Below, in pieces: positions 49,119 through 59,113 of a stretch of 64,000 nucleotides of DNA. Under the pieces are notes generated by a model that was not told the DNA's origin, made no database searches, and was given only the letters and a program-made list of their open reading frames with translations. The translations under genes were made by a program, and so were the position numbers. This DNA comes from Enterobacter cloacae subsp. cloacae ATCC 13047. GTDB taxonomy: Bacteria; Pseudomonadota; Gammaproteobacteria; Enterobacterales; Enterobacteriaceae. The stretch covers positions 135,563 through 199,562 of the forward strand of contig NC_014107.1 in the NCBI RefSeq assembly GCF_000025565.1. Reading direction: 5' to 3'. Each line of letters opens with the position of its first letter. Within the stretch, counting starts at the first letter, position 1.

Positions 49119-50742
49119 GTCAGTTTGGATATAGAGAATTATTGTACTATAAGGGCTTCCCCGGCGTGTCAACGCCGGTGTTTATGGTTTCTGTCTGCTC
49201 TTCAGTAAAAATAAAGGGGAGAGACTGCGGTACTATAAACGGCCATGATGAATCGTCATCGATTCGGACCCTGATGAAAGACGCGCGTGAGGTTCTTGTT
49301 CGTTAAGCGGATACGTATATCCTGTACAATAGCCAGATAGGCCTCACGGGGTCTAACCCTTTATCATCAACGAATTGCAGGTCAGATGGTTATTTTGTTT
49401 CGTGCTTTAGCTGGCTGAGTACAGCCTGAAATCATCACCGTAATGCAATGATGCCCAGCACAGCCTTGCGTTTTTGGCGGCGATGGCTACAACGGCACGC
49501 CAGTATCCTCTGCGATCGACCAGTGAACAGACCCAACGACTGAATAAATCAGTCCTTTTCTCGGCACCAATCAGAACCGAACGAGCCCCCTGAACCAGTA
49601 GCGTTCGCAGATACGAATCGCCAGCTTTAGTTATCCTGCCAAGCTTTGATTTCCCACCACTGCTGTACTGCGATGGCGTTAGTCCCAGCCAGGCTGCCAG
49701 TTGTCGCCCATTTTTAAAATCGTGTGCATTACCGATACTGGCGACCAGCGCACAGGCCGTTGTGGGACCAATCCCTTTCAGTTCCATCAATCGCTGGCTG
49801 CGGTGATCTGTTTTTGCCATGCGGGACAAAATCCGGTCATATTCAGTAATATTATCTTCAATACGATCAATGTGTTCCAGCAGGTCATTAACACATTGTT
49901 GAACCTGAAGTGGCAAAGAACTCTTCTGCTCAGAAACCATGTGACGCAGGGCATCTGTACTTTGTGGGGCGATGACACCGAATTCCGATATCAAACCTCT
50001 CAATCGGTTATATGTTGCTGTTTTCTCTTCGATAAAACCCTGTCTGATACGGTGTAGGCATTGCATCGCCTGCTGGCTCTCATCCTTCACTGGTACAAAC
50101 CGCATATGCGGGCGACGAACTGCTTCACAGATAGCCTGAGCATCAGCTGCATCATTTTTGCCTGATTTACCGGCCATGCGGTAAGGAGATACAAATTTAG
50201 CAGCCATCAGCCGTGGTTCATGACCATATTGCCGAAACAACCTTGCCCAGTAGTGAGCCCCGGAGCATGCCTCCATCCCGATAACACAGGGAGGTAAACT
50301 GGCAATCAGCTCAGGAAGGGCAGCACGCGATACTTTGGGTTTAACCAGAACAGTTTTACCGTGTTGGTCAACGCAGTGAACAGCGAACACATTTTTAGCA
50401 AGATCGATACCGACAGTCGTGATGGTCATAACGAATCCCTCCGGGGCTATGTTTACCCCATGATTGCACAAGAGTTAATCAGGCGCATATCCAGGGGAAG
50501 TCCCTTCCATTCGGTAAGCCTGTTTTTTGAACAGACTTACCTATAGCAATAGGGTGTACTCCCGCGCTATACGGCATTTTCAGAGGTTTGACCTTAATCG
50601 GATAACCTAAATGCGATACTGCAAGAGCGACAACTTAAAAGCGATAGCCACTGACGCAAAATCAACCCCTTACGAACCAAGATTGGTTAAATAATGCGCT
50701 TAACGTACAAAAATTTCCGATCTCCAAACTGACCCCTGGAAG
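49113..50742 (-). mobile_element. IS110-family element bounded by a 17-bp inverted repeat
   Basis: CCAGGGGTCAGTTTGGA at 49113-49129 and its exact reverse complement at 50726-50742 flank one IS110-family transposase gene with ~280 and ~300 bp of non-coding DNA on either side. It separates the ColE1 remnant from an integrase fragment. The true element ends are uncertain because IS110-type ends are often not inverted repeats. Confidence 0.6.
49407..50429 (-). CDS. IS110-family transposase
   Basis: 340 residues from MTITTVGIDLAKNVFAVHCVD at 50429. DEDD motifs: GIDLAKNVFAVH, GMEACSGAHYW, KNDAADAQAICEAVRR. The C-terminal transposase_20 domain has ELKGIGPTTACALVASIGN and LGLTPSQYSSGGKSKLGRITKAGDSYLRTLLVQGAR. 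Distinct from the IS5075-like protein but same family. It appears intact. Confidence 0.9.
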   Translation of the reverse strand: MTITTVGIDLAKNVFAVHCVDQHGKTVLVKPKVSRAALPELIASLPPCVIGMEACSGAHYWARLFRQYGHEPRLMAAKFVSPYRMAGKSGKNDAADAQAICEAVRRPHMRFVPVKDESQQAMQCLHRIRQGFIEEKTATYNRLRGLISEFGVIAPQSTDALRHMVSEQKSSLPLQVQQCVNDLLEHIDRIEDNITEYDRILSRMAKTDHRSQRLMELKGIGPTTACALVASIGNAHDFKNGRQLAAWLGLTPSQYSSGGKSKLGRITKAGDSYLRTLLVQGARSVLIGAEKRTDLFSRWVCSLVDRRGYWRAVVAIAAKNARLCWASLHYGDDFRLYSAS

Positions 50743-51117
50743 GGCGCCCTGGACACTGACCGGGTATTTTTATCCCGGCGCGGCAACGGATTGTCCCGCC
50801 AGCAGGCCTATCGCATTGTGCGTGAGGCCGGCGAAAAGGCCGGCATGACCATAGAAATAAATCCGAAGATGCTCAGGCACGCTTGTGGTTTCGGACTGGC
50901 AGAGCGGGGCGCGGGTACCTGTCTGATTCAGGACTTTCTTGGCCACCGTAACGCTCGGCATACAAAAAAATACACTGAAAGTGATGACAGTCCTTTTATC
51001 GACTTGTGGCAGGATACCTGGGGGGGAAGTGACGATAAAACAAAGGGTTGTAACGAGAGTGTGGACGGGGAAGAACCGTGTGAAAAAGGTAACAGTTGGG
51101 GCCAAACTGACACCTAG
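50743..51117 (+). pseudogene. tyrosine recombinase (FimB-like) C-terminal fragment
   Basis: The frame is open from the IS boundary: GALDTDRVFLSRRGNGLSRQQAYRIVREAGEKAGMTIEINPKMLRHACGFGLAERGAGTCLIQDFLGHRNARHTKKYTESDDSPF. It retains the catalytic H-x-x-R (HACGF preceded by MLRH), the second His in GHRN and the Tyr in KKYTES, but lacks the N-terminal core-binding domain. It resembles FimB/FimE-type plasmid integrases. Non-functional alone. Confidence 0.8.
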
Positions 51118-51334
51118 TGAAATAACGTACTGTACGATTTTTCTATTTGTATTAAATTTCAATTGGTTAGATTGACATTACACGGATGTCATGGTTAGAA
51201 AACAGGGAGTTCTGGCTGAATCCTGGGAGCGAAAAAGTGATAGAGCAGGAAAATGAGATATCAGATTTAAAGGACAGGAGTAACGTAAAAAGTCTTACTT
51301 TATATTACAAAACAAAGTGTTAGTGACCGGAGTG

Positions 51335-52154
51335 GGCACTGTTGCAAATAGTCGGTGGTGATAAACTTATCATCCCCTTTTGCTGATGGAGCTGCACATG
51401 AACCCATTCAAAGGCCGGCATTTTCAGCGTGACATCATTCTGTGGGCCGTACGCTGGTACTGCAAATACGGCATCAGTTACCGTGAGCTGCAGGAGATGC
51501 TGGCTGAACGCGGAGTGAATGTCGATCACTCCACGATTTACCGCTGGGTTCAGCGTTATGCGCCTGAAATGGAAAAACGGCTGCGCTGGTACTGGCGTAA
51601 CCCTTCCGATCTTTGCCCGTGGCACATGGATGAAACCTACGTGAAGGTCAATGGCCGCTGGGCGTATCTGTACCGGGCCGTCGACAGCCGGGGCCGCACT
51701 GTCGATTTTTATCTCTCCTCCCGTCGTAACAGCAAAGCTGCATACCGGTTTCTGGGTAAAATCCTCAACAACGTGAAGAAGTGGCAGATCCCGCGATTCA
51801 TCAACACGGATAAAGCGCCCGCCTATGGTCGCGCGCTTGCTCTGCTCAAACGCGAAGGCCGGTGCCCGTCTGACGTTGAACACCGACAGATTAAGTACCG
51901 GAACAACGTGATTGAATGCGATCATGGCAAACTGAAACGGATAATCGGCGCCACGCTGGGATTTAAATCCATGAAGACGGCTTACGCCACCATCAAAGGT
52001 ATTGAGGTGATGCGTGCACTACGCAAAGGCCAGGCCTCAGCATTTTATTATGGTGATCCCCTGGGCGAAATGCGCCTGGTAAGCAGAGTTTTTGAAATGT
52101 AAGGCCTTTGAATAAGACAAAAGGCTGCCTCATCGCTAACTTTGCAACAGTGCC
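51335..52154 (+). mobile_element. IS26 copy 2
   Basis: 820 bp with exact 14-bp ends. Flanks CCGGAGTG and CCTAATCG do not match, so no target duplication. Gly184 version. Forms an inverted pair with copy 3 around the ferritin gene and a Tn3-family remnant. Confidence 0.97.
51398..52102 (+). CDS. tnpA: IS26 transposase, Gly184 form
   Basis: 234 residues, identical to copy 1 except Gly at 184 (RIIGATLGF). DDE triad intact. Confidence 0.97.
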   Translation: MNPFKGRHFQRDIILWAVRWYCKYGISYRELQEMLAERGVNVDHSTIYRWVQRYAPEMEKRLRWYWRNPSDLCPWHMDETYVKVNGRWAYLYRAVDSRGRTVDFYLSSRRNSKAAYRFLGKILNNVKKWQIPRFINTDKAPAYGRALALLKREGRCPSDVEHRQIKYRNNVIECDHGKLKRIIGATLGFKSMKTAYATIKGIEVMRALRKGQASAFYYGDPLGEMRLVSRVFEM

Positions 52155-52343
52155 CCTAATCGTGTTCAGCAGAATAGCCGGAGGAAGTTTCCTACTGTCG
52201 ATAAGAAAGGATTGGCACAGGGAGTGTGAATATCGAAACACCATCACAGAATAATGCCAGATAGAAATGCGATAGTAGGGTTGGATATTTAAATAAGGAG
52301 CATCCCGACTTAAAATGAATATGACTGCGTAACCAGGCGCAAT

Positions 52344-52367
52344 AAAAAAAGCGAAAGAATCGCTTTT
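52344..52367. terminator. possible bidirectional terminator upstream of ftnB
   Basis: AAAAGCGA-AAGAA-TCGCTTTT with an A-tract before and T-rich sequence after, so it could stop transcription from either side. It lies 60 bp before the ferritin gene. Confidence 0.45.
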
Positions 52368-52428
52368 ATTCTGGTTGTTTTTTCGAAGAGTGACCGTTTT
52401 CTGAGATGACAAGAAATAAGGAAGTCCT

Positions 52429-52929
52429 ATGATCGCTAGCGGAATAGTTCAAAAACTGAATGCGCAAATGAATCAGGAGTTTTATACCTCAAATTTGTAT
52501 CTTCAGCTCAGCCAGAGGTGCAGCGAGAATAGCCTTAATGGCACCGCACTATTTTTGCGTCATCAGGCGCAAAATACGGTGACGCAAATGATGCGCATGT
52601 ACGAATACATCAAACAGAGCGGCGCCACGCCGGTGTTACAGGAGCAACACGCCCGGTGCGGTGAATTTTCCACGCTGGAAGATCTGTTTGAGCAGACGGT
52701 AAGCGATTACCAGAAGCGCATTAATGCGCTGACCTCTTTGACGGAAGACGCCCAGGCAGCAAACGATAAGTCAGCGATTAACTTCCTGAAGCGATACAGA
52801 AAAGAGGAAATCGTGGACGGGACGCTGTTGCAAATCATTCTGGATGAAGTCCGCAGCGCTAAAAAAGCGGGCATCAACATGCAGCAAACCGACCACTATC
52901 TGGTTGGCGTGATCGATCGCTATCACTAA
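52429..52929 (+). CDS. ftnB: ferritin-like protein, FtnB type
   Basis: 166 residues of ferritin four-helix fold: MIASGIVQKLNAQMNQEFYTSNLYLQLSQRCSENSLNGTALFLRHQAQNTVTQMMRMYEYIKQSGATPVL closely follows E. coli FtnB. Some ferroxidase ligands are retained (Glu17 in NQEFY) and others altered (HQAQNTV in place of H-x-x-E), as in FtnB. FtnB helps iron re-supply and Fe-S repair rather than bulk storage. A chromosomal-type gene carried between IS26 copies. Preceded by AAGG near the ATG. Confidence 0.85.
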   Translation: MIASGIVQKLNAQMNQEFYTSNLYLQLSQRCSENSLNGTALFLRHQAQNTVTQMMRMYEYIKQSGATPVLQEQHARCGEFSTLEDLFEQTVSDYQKRINALTSLTEDAQAANDKSAINFLKRYRKEEIVDGTLLQIILDEVRSAKKAGINMQQTDHYLVGVIDRYH

Positions 52930-52964
52930 ATGGGGTTTGAGAGCCAATGGAACGAAAACGTACG

Positions 52965-54020
52965 CTAAGAAGTTAATTCATTGTTTAAATTGAAATTTAG
53001 TTCTCTCAGTTCCCCCTTCAAAATATCCTCCGGTAGCGTAAACGTATAATGCCCCAGCATATTGATATGCCCGTGCATCAGTGGGGACAACCGGGCGATA
53101 TCTTCAACCCCGATTTCTTCTCCATTACTGCGTATCCAGCTCAGGGCTTCCTGCATATAAAGTGTGTTCCACAGTACCACTGCGTTAGTGACCAGGCCCA
53201 GTGCCCCCAGCTGATCTTCCTGACCTTCACGATAGCGCTTTCTGATCTCACCGCGCTGCCCGTAGCAGATCGCCCTCGCCACAGCATGGCGGCCTTCCCC
53301 CCGGTTTAGCTGCGTCAGGATCCGCCGACGATAATCCTCATCATCAATATAATTAAGAAGGTACAGCGTCTTGTTGACGCGCCCCACTTCCATGATCGCC
53401 TGTGCCAGCCCTGATGGGCGCGAGCTTTTCAGCAAAGAGCGAATGAGTTCTGAAGCATGAATGGTGCCCAGTTTCAGCGAACCGGCGGTTCGCATCATCT
53501 CATCCCACTGATCCTCGGCTTTCGACAGATCGGCACAACCACGTGCCAGTTCGTCCAGTGCACCGTAATTTGCCGATTTATCCACTCGCCAGAATACCGC
53601 TTCACCGGCATCGGCAAGCCGGGGGGAAAACTGGTATCCCAGCAGCCAGAAGAGGCCAAAAATAATGTCGCTGGTACCGGCTGTGTCTGTCATGATCTCA
53701 ACCGGATTCAGCCCTGTCTGCTGCTCCAGAAGGCCTTCCAGCACAAAAATGGAATCTCGTAATGTGCCGGGGACAACGATGCCGTGGAATCCAGAGTACT
53801 GATCAGAGACGAAGTTGTACCAGGTGATGCCACGTCCGGAACCAAAATATTTTCTGTTAGGTCCTGAATTGACGGTTTTCACCGGCGTGACAAAGCGCAT
53901 GCCATCAGCTGAAGCCACTTCGCCACCACCCCAGCGGCCAGCAAGCTCCAGTGTGGACTGAAAATCAACCAGGCGGGCATTGGCGCTGACCAGCGTTTCT
54001 GCCCGGAGGTAATTCTGTTT
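52965..54020 (-). pseudogene. Tn3-family transposase C-terminal fragment
   Basis: About 350 codons open from the IS26 boundary at 54020 (AKQNYLRAETLVSANARLVDFQSTLELAGRWGGGEVASADGMRF) to the stop at 52965. DDE_Tnp_Tn3 features: YGSGRGITWYNFVSDQYSGFHGIVVPGTLRDSIFVLEGLL, MTDTAGTSDIIFGLFWLLGYQFSPRLAD, and NRGEGRHAVARAICYGQRGEIRKRYREGQEDQLGALGLVTNAVVLWNT. It belongs to a different subgroup from the Tn21-like tnpA at 38251. N-terminal two thirds missing. Confidence 0.9.
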
Positions 54021-54840
54021 GGCACTGTTGCAAAGTTAGCGATGAGGCAGCCTTTTGTCTTATTCAAAGGCCTTACATTTCAAAAACTCTGCTTACCAGG
54101 CGCATTTCGCCCAGGGGATCACCATAATAAAATGCTGAGGCCTGGCCTTTGCGTAGTGCACGCATCACCTCAATACCTTTGATGGTGGCGTAAGCCGTCT
54201 TCATGGATTTAAATCCCAGCGTGGCGCCGATTATCCGTTTCAGTTTGCCATGATCGCATTCAATCACGTTGTTCCGGTACTTAATCTGTCGGTGTTCAAC
54301 GTCAGACGGGCACCGGCCTTCGCGTTTGAGCAGAGCAAGCGCGCGACCATAGGCGGGCGCTTTATCCGTGTTGATGAATCGCGGGATCTGCCACTTCTTC
54401 ACGTTGTTGAGGATTTTACCCAGAAACCGGTATGCAGCTTTGCTGTTACGACGGGAGGAGAGATAAAAATCGACAGTGCGGCCCCGGCTGTCGACGGCCC
54501 GGTACAGATACGCCCAGCGGCCATTGACCTTCACGTAGGTTTCATCCATGTGCCACGGGCAAAGATCGGAAGGGTTACGCCAGTACCAGCGCAGCCGTTT
54601 TTCCATTTCAGGCGCATAACGCTGAACCCAGCGGTAAATCGTGGAGTGATCGACATTCACTCCGCGTTCAGCCAGCATCTCCTGCAGCTCACGGTAACTG
54701 ATGCCGTATTTGCAGTACCAGCGTACGGCCCACAGAATGATGTCACGCTGAAAATGCCGGCCTTTGAATGGGTTCATGTGCAGCTCCATCAGCAAAAGGG
54801 GATGATAAGTTTATCACCACCGACTATTTGCAACAGTGCC
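54021..54840 (-). mobile_element. IS26 copy 3
   Basis: 820 bp, exact ends, Gly184 form, inverse to copies 1 and 2. Flanks TTCTGTTT and CTTGTACG do not match. It truncates a Tn3-family tnpA on one side and a probable secretion-related gene on the other. Confidence 0.97.
54073..54777 (-). CDS. tnpA: IS26 transposase, Gly184 form
   Basis: 234 residues, identical to copy 2; DDE motifs intact. Confidence 0.97.
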   Translation of the reverse strand: MNPFKGRHFQRDIILWAVRWYCKYGISYRELQEMLAERGVNVDHSTIYRWVQRYAPEMEKRLRWYWRNPSDLCPWHMDETYVKVNGRWAYLYRAVDSRGRTVDFYLSSRRNSKAAYRFLGKILNNVKKWQIPRFINTDKAPAYGRALALLKREGRCPSDVEHRQIKYRNNVIECDHGKLKRIIGATLGFKSMKTAYATIKGIEVMRALRKGQASAFYYGDPLGEMRLVSRVFEM

Positions 54841-54936
54841 CTTGTACGGTATGGGACCGAGTTTATGCCAGAGGGTAAAGTGATGATCAGGCACTTGAAA
54901 CAACAGCAGCATCTGGAAAATCATCAGTTTATCTAA
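54841..54936 (+). pseudogene. 3' end of an unidentified gene cut by IS26
   Basis: Frame open from the IS26 boundary: LVRYGTEFMPEGKVMIRHLKQQQHLENHQFI, stop at 54934. It precedes the VasL-like gene by 34 bp in the same direction, so it was probably the preceding gene of a type VI secretion cluster. Confidence 0.45.
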
Positions 54937-54970
54937 TCAACTCATACCCTCATTCGATACGGATTTCACA

Positions 54971-55562
54971 ATGTCCAACACTACCGAACGCCACCTCAAG
55001 ACCGGAAACGATCCTCGCACAATGCCTGATTATTCAGCGCTACGTGATGAGCTTGCCAAACTCTCCCATCCTGCCCGTCCGGATGTGAATTGGGGGAATG
55101 TTGAAAAACTGGCATTAAACCTTTTCGATACCAATGGTGTCGAGCTTCAGACAGCTGCGTGGTATACCCTGGCAAGGGCACAACAGGCGGGTATACAGGG
55201 TTTCAATGAAGGTATGGCGATTCTGGATGCCCTGATACGCTACCAATGGTCAGCAATGTGGCCCGCTTCTGCACATGCCAGAATAGAAATACTTAGCAGC
55301 CTGAGTAAACGTCTTCAGCAGCTGTACCGGACTTTTTCCCTTCAGAAGGAGGATTTACCAGGCCTGAACCAGGGCATAAGGCTTTTGAGCTCAACAGGTG
55401 AAGCCTTGCAACGGCTCGAACTCCACAATGCAAGCGGATTTGAGCCGCTTCGTCAGATGCTGCAAAACACAACTATCAGGCTGGAGAATAGCGATGTCCC
55501 CTCAAGCCAGACAGAGAGCAATCTAACAGATGTAGCACTACCTGTTAGGGCTGAAAGGCAGA
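54971..55562 (+). pseudogene. vasL: VasL/ImpA-type T6SS gene, 5' part (split by IS)
   Basis: MSNTTERHLKTGNDPRTMPDYSALRDELAKLSHPARPDVNWGNVEKLALNLFDTNGVELQTAAWYTLARAQQAGIQGFNEGMAILDALIRYQWSAMWPASAHARIEILSSL is the ImpA/TssA-like N-terminal domain of VasL. The frame is broken at 55563 by an IS2-like element and resumes in register at 56898. VasL-type proteins are type VI secretion accessory components. Without the IS the protein would be about 450 residues. Confidence 0.8.
55547..55562 (+). repeat. 16-bp direct repeat at left side of IS2-like insertion
   Basis: AGGGCTGAAAGGCAGA at 55547-55562, before the left end of the IS. The same 16 bases follow or overlap the right end at 56898-56913. The gene reads on correctly if the IS and one copy are removed. 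Confidence 0.85.
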
Positions 55563-55626
55563 TGATGTAGCCCCCTGAAACACCAGACAGTAGCTGTATC
55601 TCCAGATAAGAGATAGGCTTGAATAT

Positions 55627-56022
55627 ATGTCTAACACTAACACCAATTTTGAGATGACCGGGATCCTGTTAGGGCAAGAAGTCCGTAAACGTAAAACTCC
55701 TCAGGAGAAGATCGCCATTATCCAGCAGACGATGGAGCCGGGTATGAATGTCTCCCATGTCGCCCGCCTGCATGGTATCCAGCCCAGCCTGCTGTTTAAG
55801 TGGAAGAAGCAATATCAGGAAGGCAGCCTCACCGCCGTTGCGGCTGGAGAGGAAGTCGTTCCTGCTTCTGAGCTTACTGCTGCTCTGAAGCAGGTCCGGG
55901 AGCTTCAGCGCCTTCTGGGCAAGAAGACGATGGAAGTTGAGATCCTGAAAGAAGCCGTGGAGTACGGTCAGTCGCGAAAATGGATAGCGCACGCGCCCTT
56001 GTTGCCAAAGGACGGGGAATAG
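55627..56022 (+). CDS. IS2-like OrfA (InsC-like)
   Basis: 131 residues: HTH ([109 protein letters not shown]) almost colinear with InsC of IS2. Confidence 0.9.
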   Translation: MSNTNTNFEMTGILLGQEVRKRKTPQEKIAIIQQTMEPGMNVSHVARLHGIQPSLLFKWKKQYQEGSLTAVAAGEEVVPASELTAALKQVRELQRLLGKKTMEVEILKEAVEYGQSRKWIAHAPLLPKDGE

Positions 56023-56861
56023 CCATGGTCAGCCGGACCATGGGCGTGTCGCGTGCGCAACTGTCACTGCGGATTAACCGTTCTGCCGACTGGCAGGACA
56101 GGCGCTGTAACCGGCGTAATGAAGAAGCAGACGCAGAAATACTGTCGGCTATCCTCAACATTATCAGCGATATGCCGAGTTATGGTTATCGACGCGTGTG
56201 GGGCATCCTGCGCAAGCAACGTCGCACAGAGGGACAGCCACCTGTGAATGCCAAACGGCTTTACAGGATAATGAGCGAGCATAACCTGTTGTTGTTGCAT
56301 CACAAACCAGAGCGACCGAAGCGTGAACATAAGGGCAAGATAGCGGTGGCAGAAAGCGATATGCGCTGGTGTTCAGATGGCTTCGAGTTCGGCTGCGACA
56401 ACGGCGAAAAACTGCGGGTAACGTTCGCGCTGGACTGCTGCGACCGTGAGGCCATAGACTGGGCAGCAAGCACGGGAGGCTATGACAGTTCGACCGTGCA
56501 GGATGTGATGCTGAGGTCGGTGGAAAAGCGCTTCGGCGACAGGCTGCCCGACACAGCGGTGCAGTGGCTGACGGACAACGGTTCAGCATATACCGCGCAT
56601 GAAACGCGGAGGTTCGCCAAAGAGCTGAATCTGGAGCCATGTACAACAGCGGTGAGCAGCCCGCAGAGCAATGGCATGGCCGAACGGTTCGTGAAGACGA
56701 TGAAGGAAGACTATATCGCGTTCATGCCGAAACCGGATGTGAGAACAGCCCTGCGAAACCTTGCAGCGGCGTTCACGCATTACAATGAAAATCACCCGCA
56801 TAGTGCGCTGGGATATCACTCTCCGAGAGAATACCGGCGGCAGCGGGCATCGTTAACTTAA
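55980..56861 (+). CDS. IS2-like OrfB (InsD-like DDE transposase)
   Basis: 293 residues. [32 protein letters not shown] start as in InsD. Catalytic motifs [45 protein letters not shown]. It overlaps orfA in the -1 frame for OrfAB fusion production. Confidence 0.9.
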   Translation: MDSARALVAKGRGIAMVSRTMGVSRAQLSLRINRSADWQDRRCNRRNEEADAEILSAILNIISDMPSYGYRRVWGILRKQRRTEGQPPVNAKRLYRIMSEHNLLLLHHKPERPKREHKGKIAVAESDMRWCSDGFEFGCDNGEKLRVTFALDCCDREAIDWAASTGGYDSSTVQDVMLRSVEKRFGDRLPDTAVQWLTDNGSAYTAHETRRFAKELNLEPCTTAVSSPQSNGMAERFVKTMKEDYIAFMPKPDVRTALRNLAAAFTHYNENHPHSALGYHSPREYRRQRASLT

Positions 56862-56897
56862 GATACAAAAGCTGTCCGGAAATGGCGGGTCAAGATC

Positions 56898-57668
56898 AGG
56901 GCTGAAAGGCAGAATAGGCAGCGCTGGGTATATGTGGTGAATTCTGAACCAGCAGTTGAAGTTGAAGTAATCAGAAAATCATCCACCAGGATCACTCCAT
57001 TAGTGGCTTACTTCGGCGGTATTTTAACAGCTGCCGTACTGGGCATACTCGCCTTTATTTTTACTCCAATAGTATTCAGCCACCCCGGAGAAGATGCGTT
57101 GAACAACTCTCTCGCAGCTTTACCGTCCAGCATGCCTCTTCCGGCTGTAGATAAGCTACGCCAGGACGCCCCGACGTGGCTTGAATCCAGTGATACCTAT
57201 GCAAAAAAATTAACTTCCCGTCTGAACGAACTGAGCATTCTTCCACCGTATTGGCCATTGCAATACGGTAATCAGTTGGTAGAACAAACGCGCCATCTTT
57301 ACCCTAACACCAAATTTGCAGAGGAGGTGTCGGCTGACTGGCGGTCAAAGCTGCAAGCCAATAGTTTGCCCAATGCCACCATTTCAGGTTGGTATAGGGG
57401 AGTATCTGAGCTTCAGACGCTTCAGGACAGACTTAATCAACTCGACGAGAAGAAGGGCAAATACCTGACCGTTAGTGAGCTTAAAACTGCTGTGTTCTCT
57501 ATATCAAAGTCCTTAAACGAAAGCGTGCCAGTTGAAGAATTAATCCGGCAACTGCAAAATTCCCCGCAGGATCAACCGCTGTCCCGAGACCTGCTCAACC
57601 GGGCAGATCTACAGCTCAGGCAACTGAATAACTCCTACATCATGGCCACGTCAAACAACCAAAAATAG
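56898..57668 (+). pseudogene. vasL: VasL-type T6SS gene, 3' part
   Basis: In register with the 5' part: RAERQNRQRWVYVVNSEPAVEVEVIRKSSTRITPLVAYFGGILTAAVLGILAFIFTPIVF includes one membrane helix. A helical periplasmic C-terminal VasL domain follows (DKLRQDAPTWLESSDTYAKKLTSRLNELSILPPYWPLQYGNQLVEQTRHLYPNTKFAEEVSADWRSKLQANSLP). A single TM helix with large C-terminal domain suits VasL. Confidence 0.8.
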
Positions 57669-57947
57669 ATTTTGGGTTAGACATACCAGGTAATGATGAA
57701 GACGCGCCGGTTTGGCTTCATACACCTCATCCCTACCTACTTCGAAACTCGAAACTTGACCTCATTTCGCCGGTTCGCCAACAACCAATTTCATGATAAT
57801 CTCCGGCCTTAAAATTTTCCTTAACAGTCGTGGAGAAAGTATTGACTGAGCTAACTACTAAGCGCCCTGATACTGAACTAGCTCTGAATCGCCACGGGTT
57901 TAACAGACACCTCAGAGTCATTTAAGATGGCTTAAAGAGAGGTGCCC

Positions 57948-58226
57948 ATGAGCGGTAAGCGTTATCCCGAAGAGTTTAAAACTGAAGCAGTCAAACAGGT
58001 TGTTGATCGCGGTTATTCTGTTTCCAGCGTTGCAACACGTCTCGATATCACCACCCACAGCCTTTATGCCTGGATAAAGAAGTACGGTCCGGATTCTTCC
58101 ACTAATAAAGAACAGTCAGATGCTCAGGCCGAGATCCGCCGTCTCCAGAAAGAGCTGAAACGGGTTACCGACGAACGGGACATATTAAAAAAAGCCGCGG
58201 CGTACTTCGCAAAGCTGTCCGACTGA
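57948..58226 (+). CDS. IS3-family OrfA
   Basis: 92 residues from the ATG at 57948: MSGKRYPEEFKTEAVKQVVDRGYSVSSVATRLDITTHSLYAWIKKYG (HTH) and the coiled coil EIRRLQKELKRVTDERDILKKAAAYFAK. A7 slippery run around 58184-58192 leads to OrfAB. Confidence 0.9.
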   Translation: MSGKRYPEEFKTEAVKQVVDRGYSVSSVATRLDITTHSLYAWIKKYGPDSSTNKEQSDAQAEIRRLQKELKRVTDERDILKKAAAYFAKLSD

Positions 58227-58282
58227 GGTACGCCTTTATCCGTGACAACTCCTGTTGCTGGCCTGTTCGCCTGCTCTGTCGG

Positions 58283-59095
58283 GTGCTGGATGTTCATCCC
58301 AGTGGTTTTTACGCCTGGCTTCAGCAGCCGCATTCACAACGCCATCAGGCAGACCTGAGACTGACAGGACAGATTAAACAGTTCTGGCTGGAATCGGGAT
58401 GCGTCTATGGTTATCGCAAAATCCATCTGGATCTGCGTGACAGCGGGCAACAGTGCGGAGTAAACAGAGTCTGGAGACTGATGAAACGTGTCGGAATAAA
58501 GGCTCAGGTCGGATACCGAAGCCCGCGGGCACGTAAAGGCGAGGCCAGTATCGTGTCACCCAACAGGCTCCAGCGACAGTTCAATCCGGATGCTCCTGAT
58601 GAGCGTTGGGTAACGGACATAACCTACATCAGGACCCACGAAGGCTGGCTGTATCTTGCCGTTGTTGTTGATCTGTTCTCACGCAAAATTATCGGCTGGT
58701 CCATGCAATCCCGGATGACAAAGGACATTGTCCTGAACGCACTGCTGATGGCTGTATGGCGGCGTAATCCCGAAAAACAGGTGCTGGTTCATTCGGATCA
58801 GGGCAGTCAGTACACAAGCCATGAGTGGCAGTCGTTCCTGAAATCACACGGCCTGGAGGGTAGCATGAGCCGTCGCGGTAACTGCCATGATAATGCGGTT
58901 GCAGAAAGTTTTTTCCAGTTGTTGAAACGTGAACGGATAAAGAAAAAGATCTACGGAACGCGGGAAGAAGCCCGCAGTGATATTTTTGATTACATCGAAA
59001 TGTTTTATAACAGTAAGCGTCGGCATGGTTCTAGCGAACAGATGTCACCGACAGAATATGAAAACCAGTATTATCAACGGCTCGGAAGTGTCTAG
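58283..59095 (+). CDS. IS3-family OrfB (DDE transposase)
   Basis: 270 codons from MLDVHPSGFYAWL; in practice made as an OrfAB fusion. Catalytic motifs [68 protein letters not shown]. Intact. Confidence 0.9.
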   Translation: MLDVHPSGFYAWLQQPHSQRHQADLRLTGQIKQFWLESGCVYGYRKIHLDLRDSGQQCGVNRVWRLMKRVGIKAQVGYRSPRARKGEASIVSPNRLQRQFNPDAPDERWVTDITYIRTHEGWLYLAVVVDLFSRKIIGWSMQSRMTKDIVLNALLMAVWRRNPEKQVLVHSDQGSQYTSHEWQSFLKSHGLEGSMSRRGNCHDNAVAESFFQLLKRERIKKKIYGTREEARSDIFDYIEMFYNSKRRHGSSEQMSPTEYENQYYQRLGSV

Positions 59096-59113
59096 ATTAT
59101 CCGTGGCGATTCA

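Larger units (their letters stand above)
55563..56897 (+). mobile_element. IS2-group IS3-family element
   Basis: Imperfect ends TGATGTAGCCCCCTGAAACACC and, inverted from the right, TGATCTTGACCCGCCATTTCCGG; both continue with GACAG. orfA and orfB are close to IS2 InsC and InsD. Flanked by a 16-bp direct repeat rather than the usual 5-bp duplication. Confidence 0.88.
57885..59113 (+). mobile_element. IS3-family insertion sequence (1229 bp)
   Basis: Ends TGAATCGCCACGG (57885) and CCGTGGCGATTCA (to 59113) are perfect 13-bp inverted repeats. Target duplication CTC at 57882-57884 and 59114-59116. Carries orfA and orfB. It interrupts a DUF2913-family gene. Confidence 0.93.

Noticed and set aside
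51320..51925. 201-codon frame antisense to IS26 tnpA (also seen in the other two copies)
   Set aside because: Known shadow frame of IS26.
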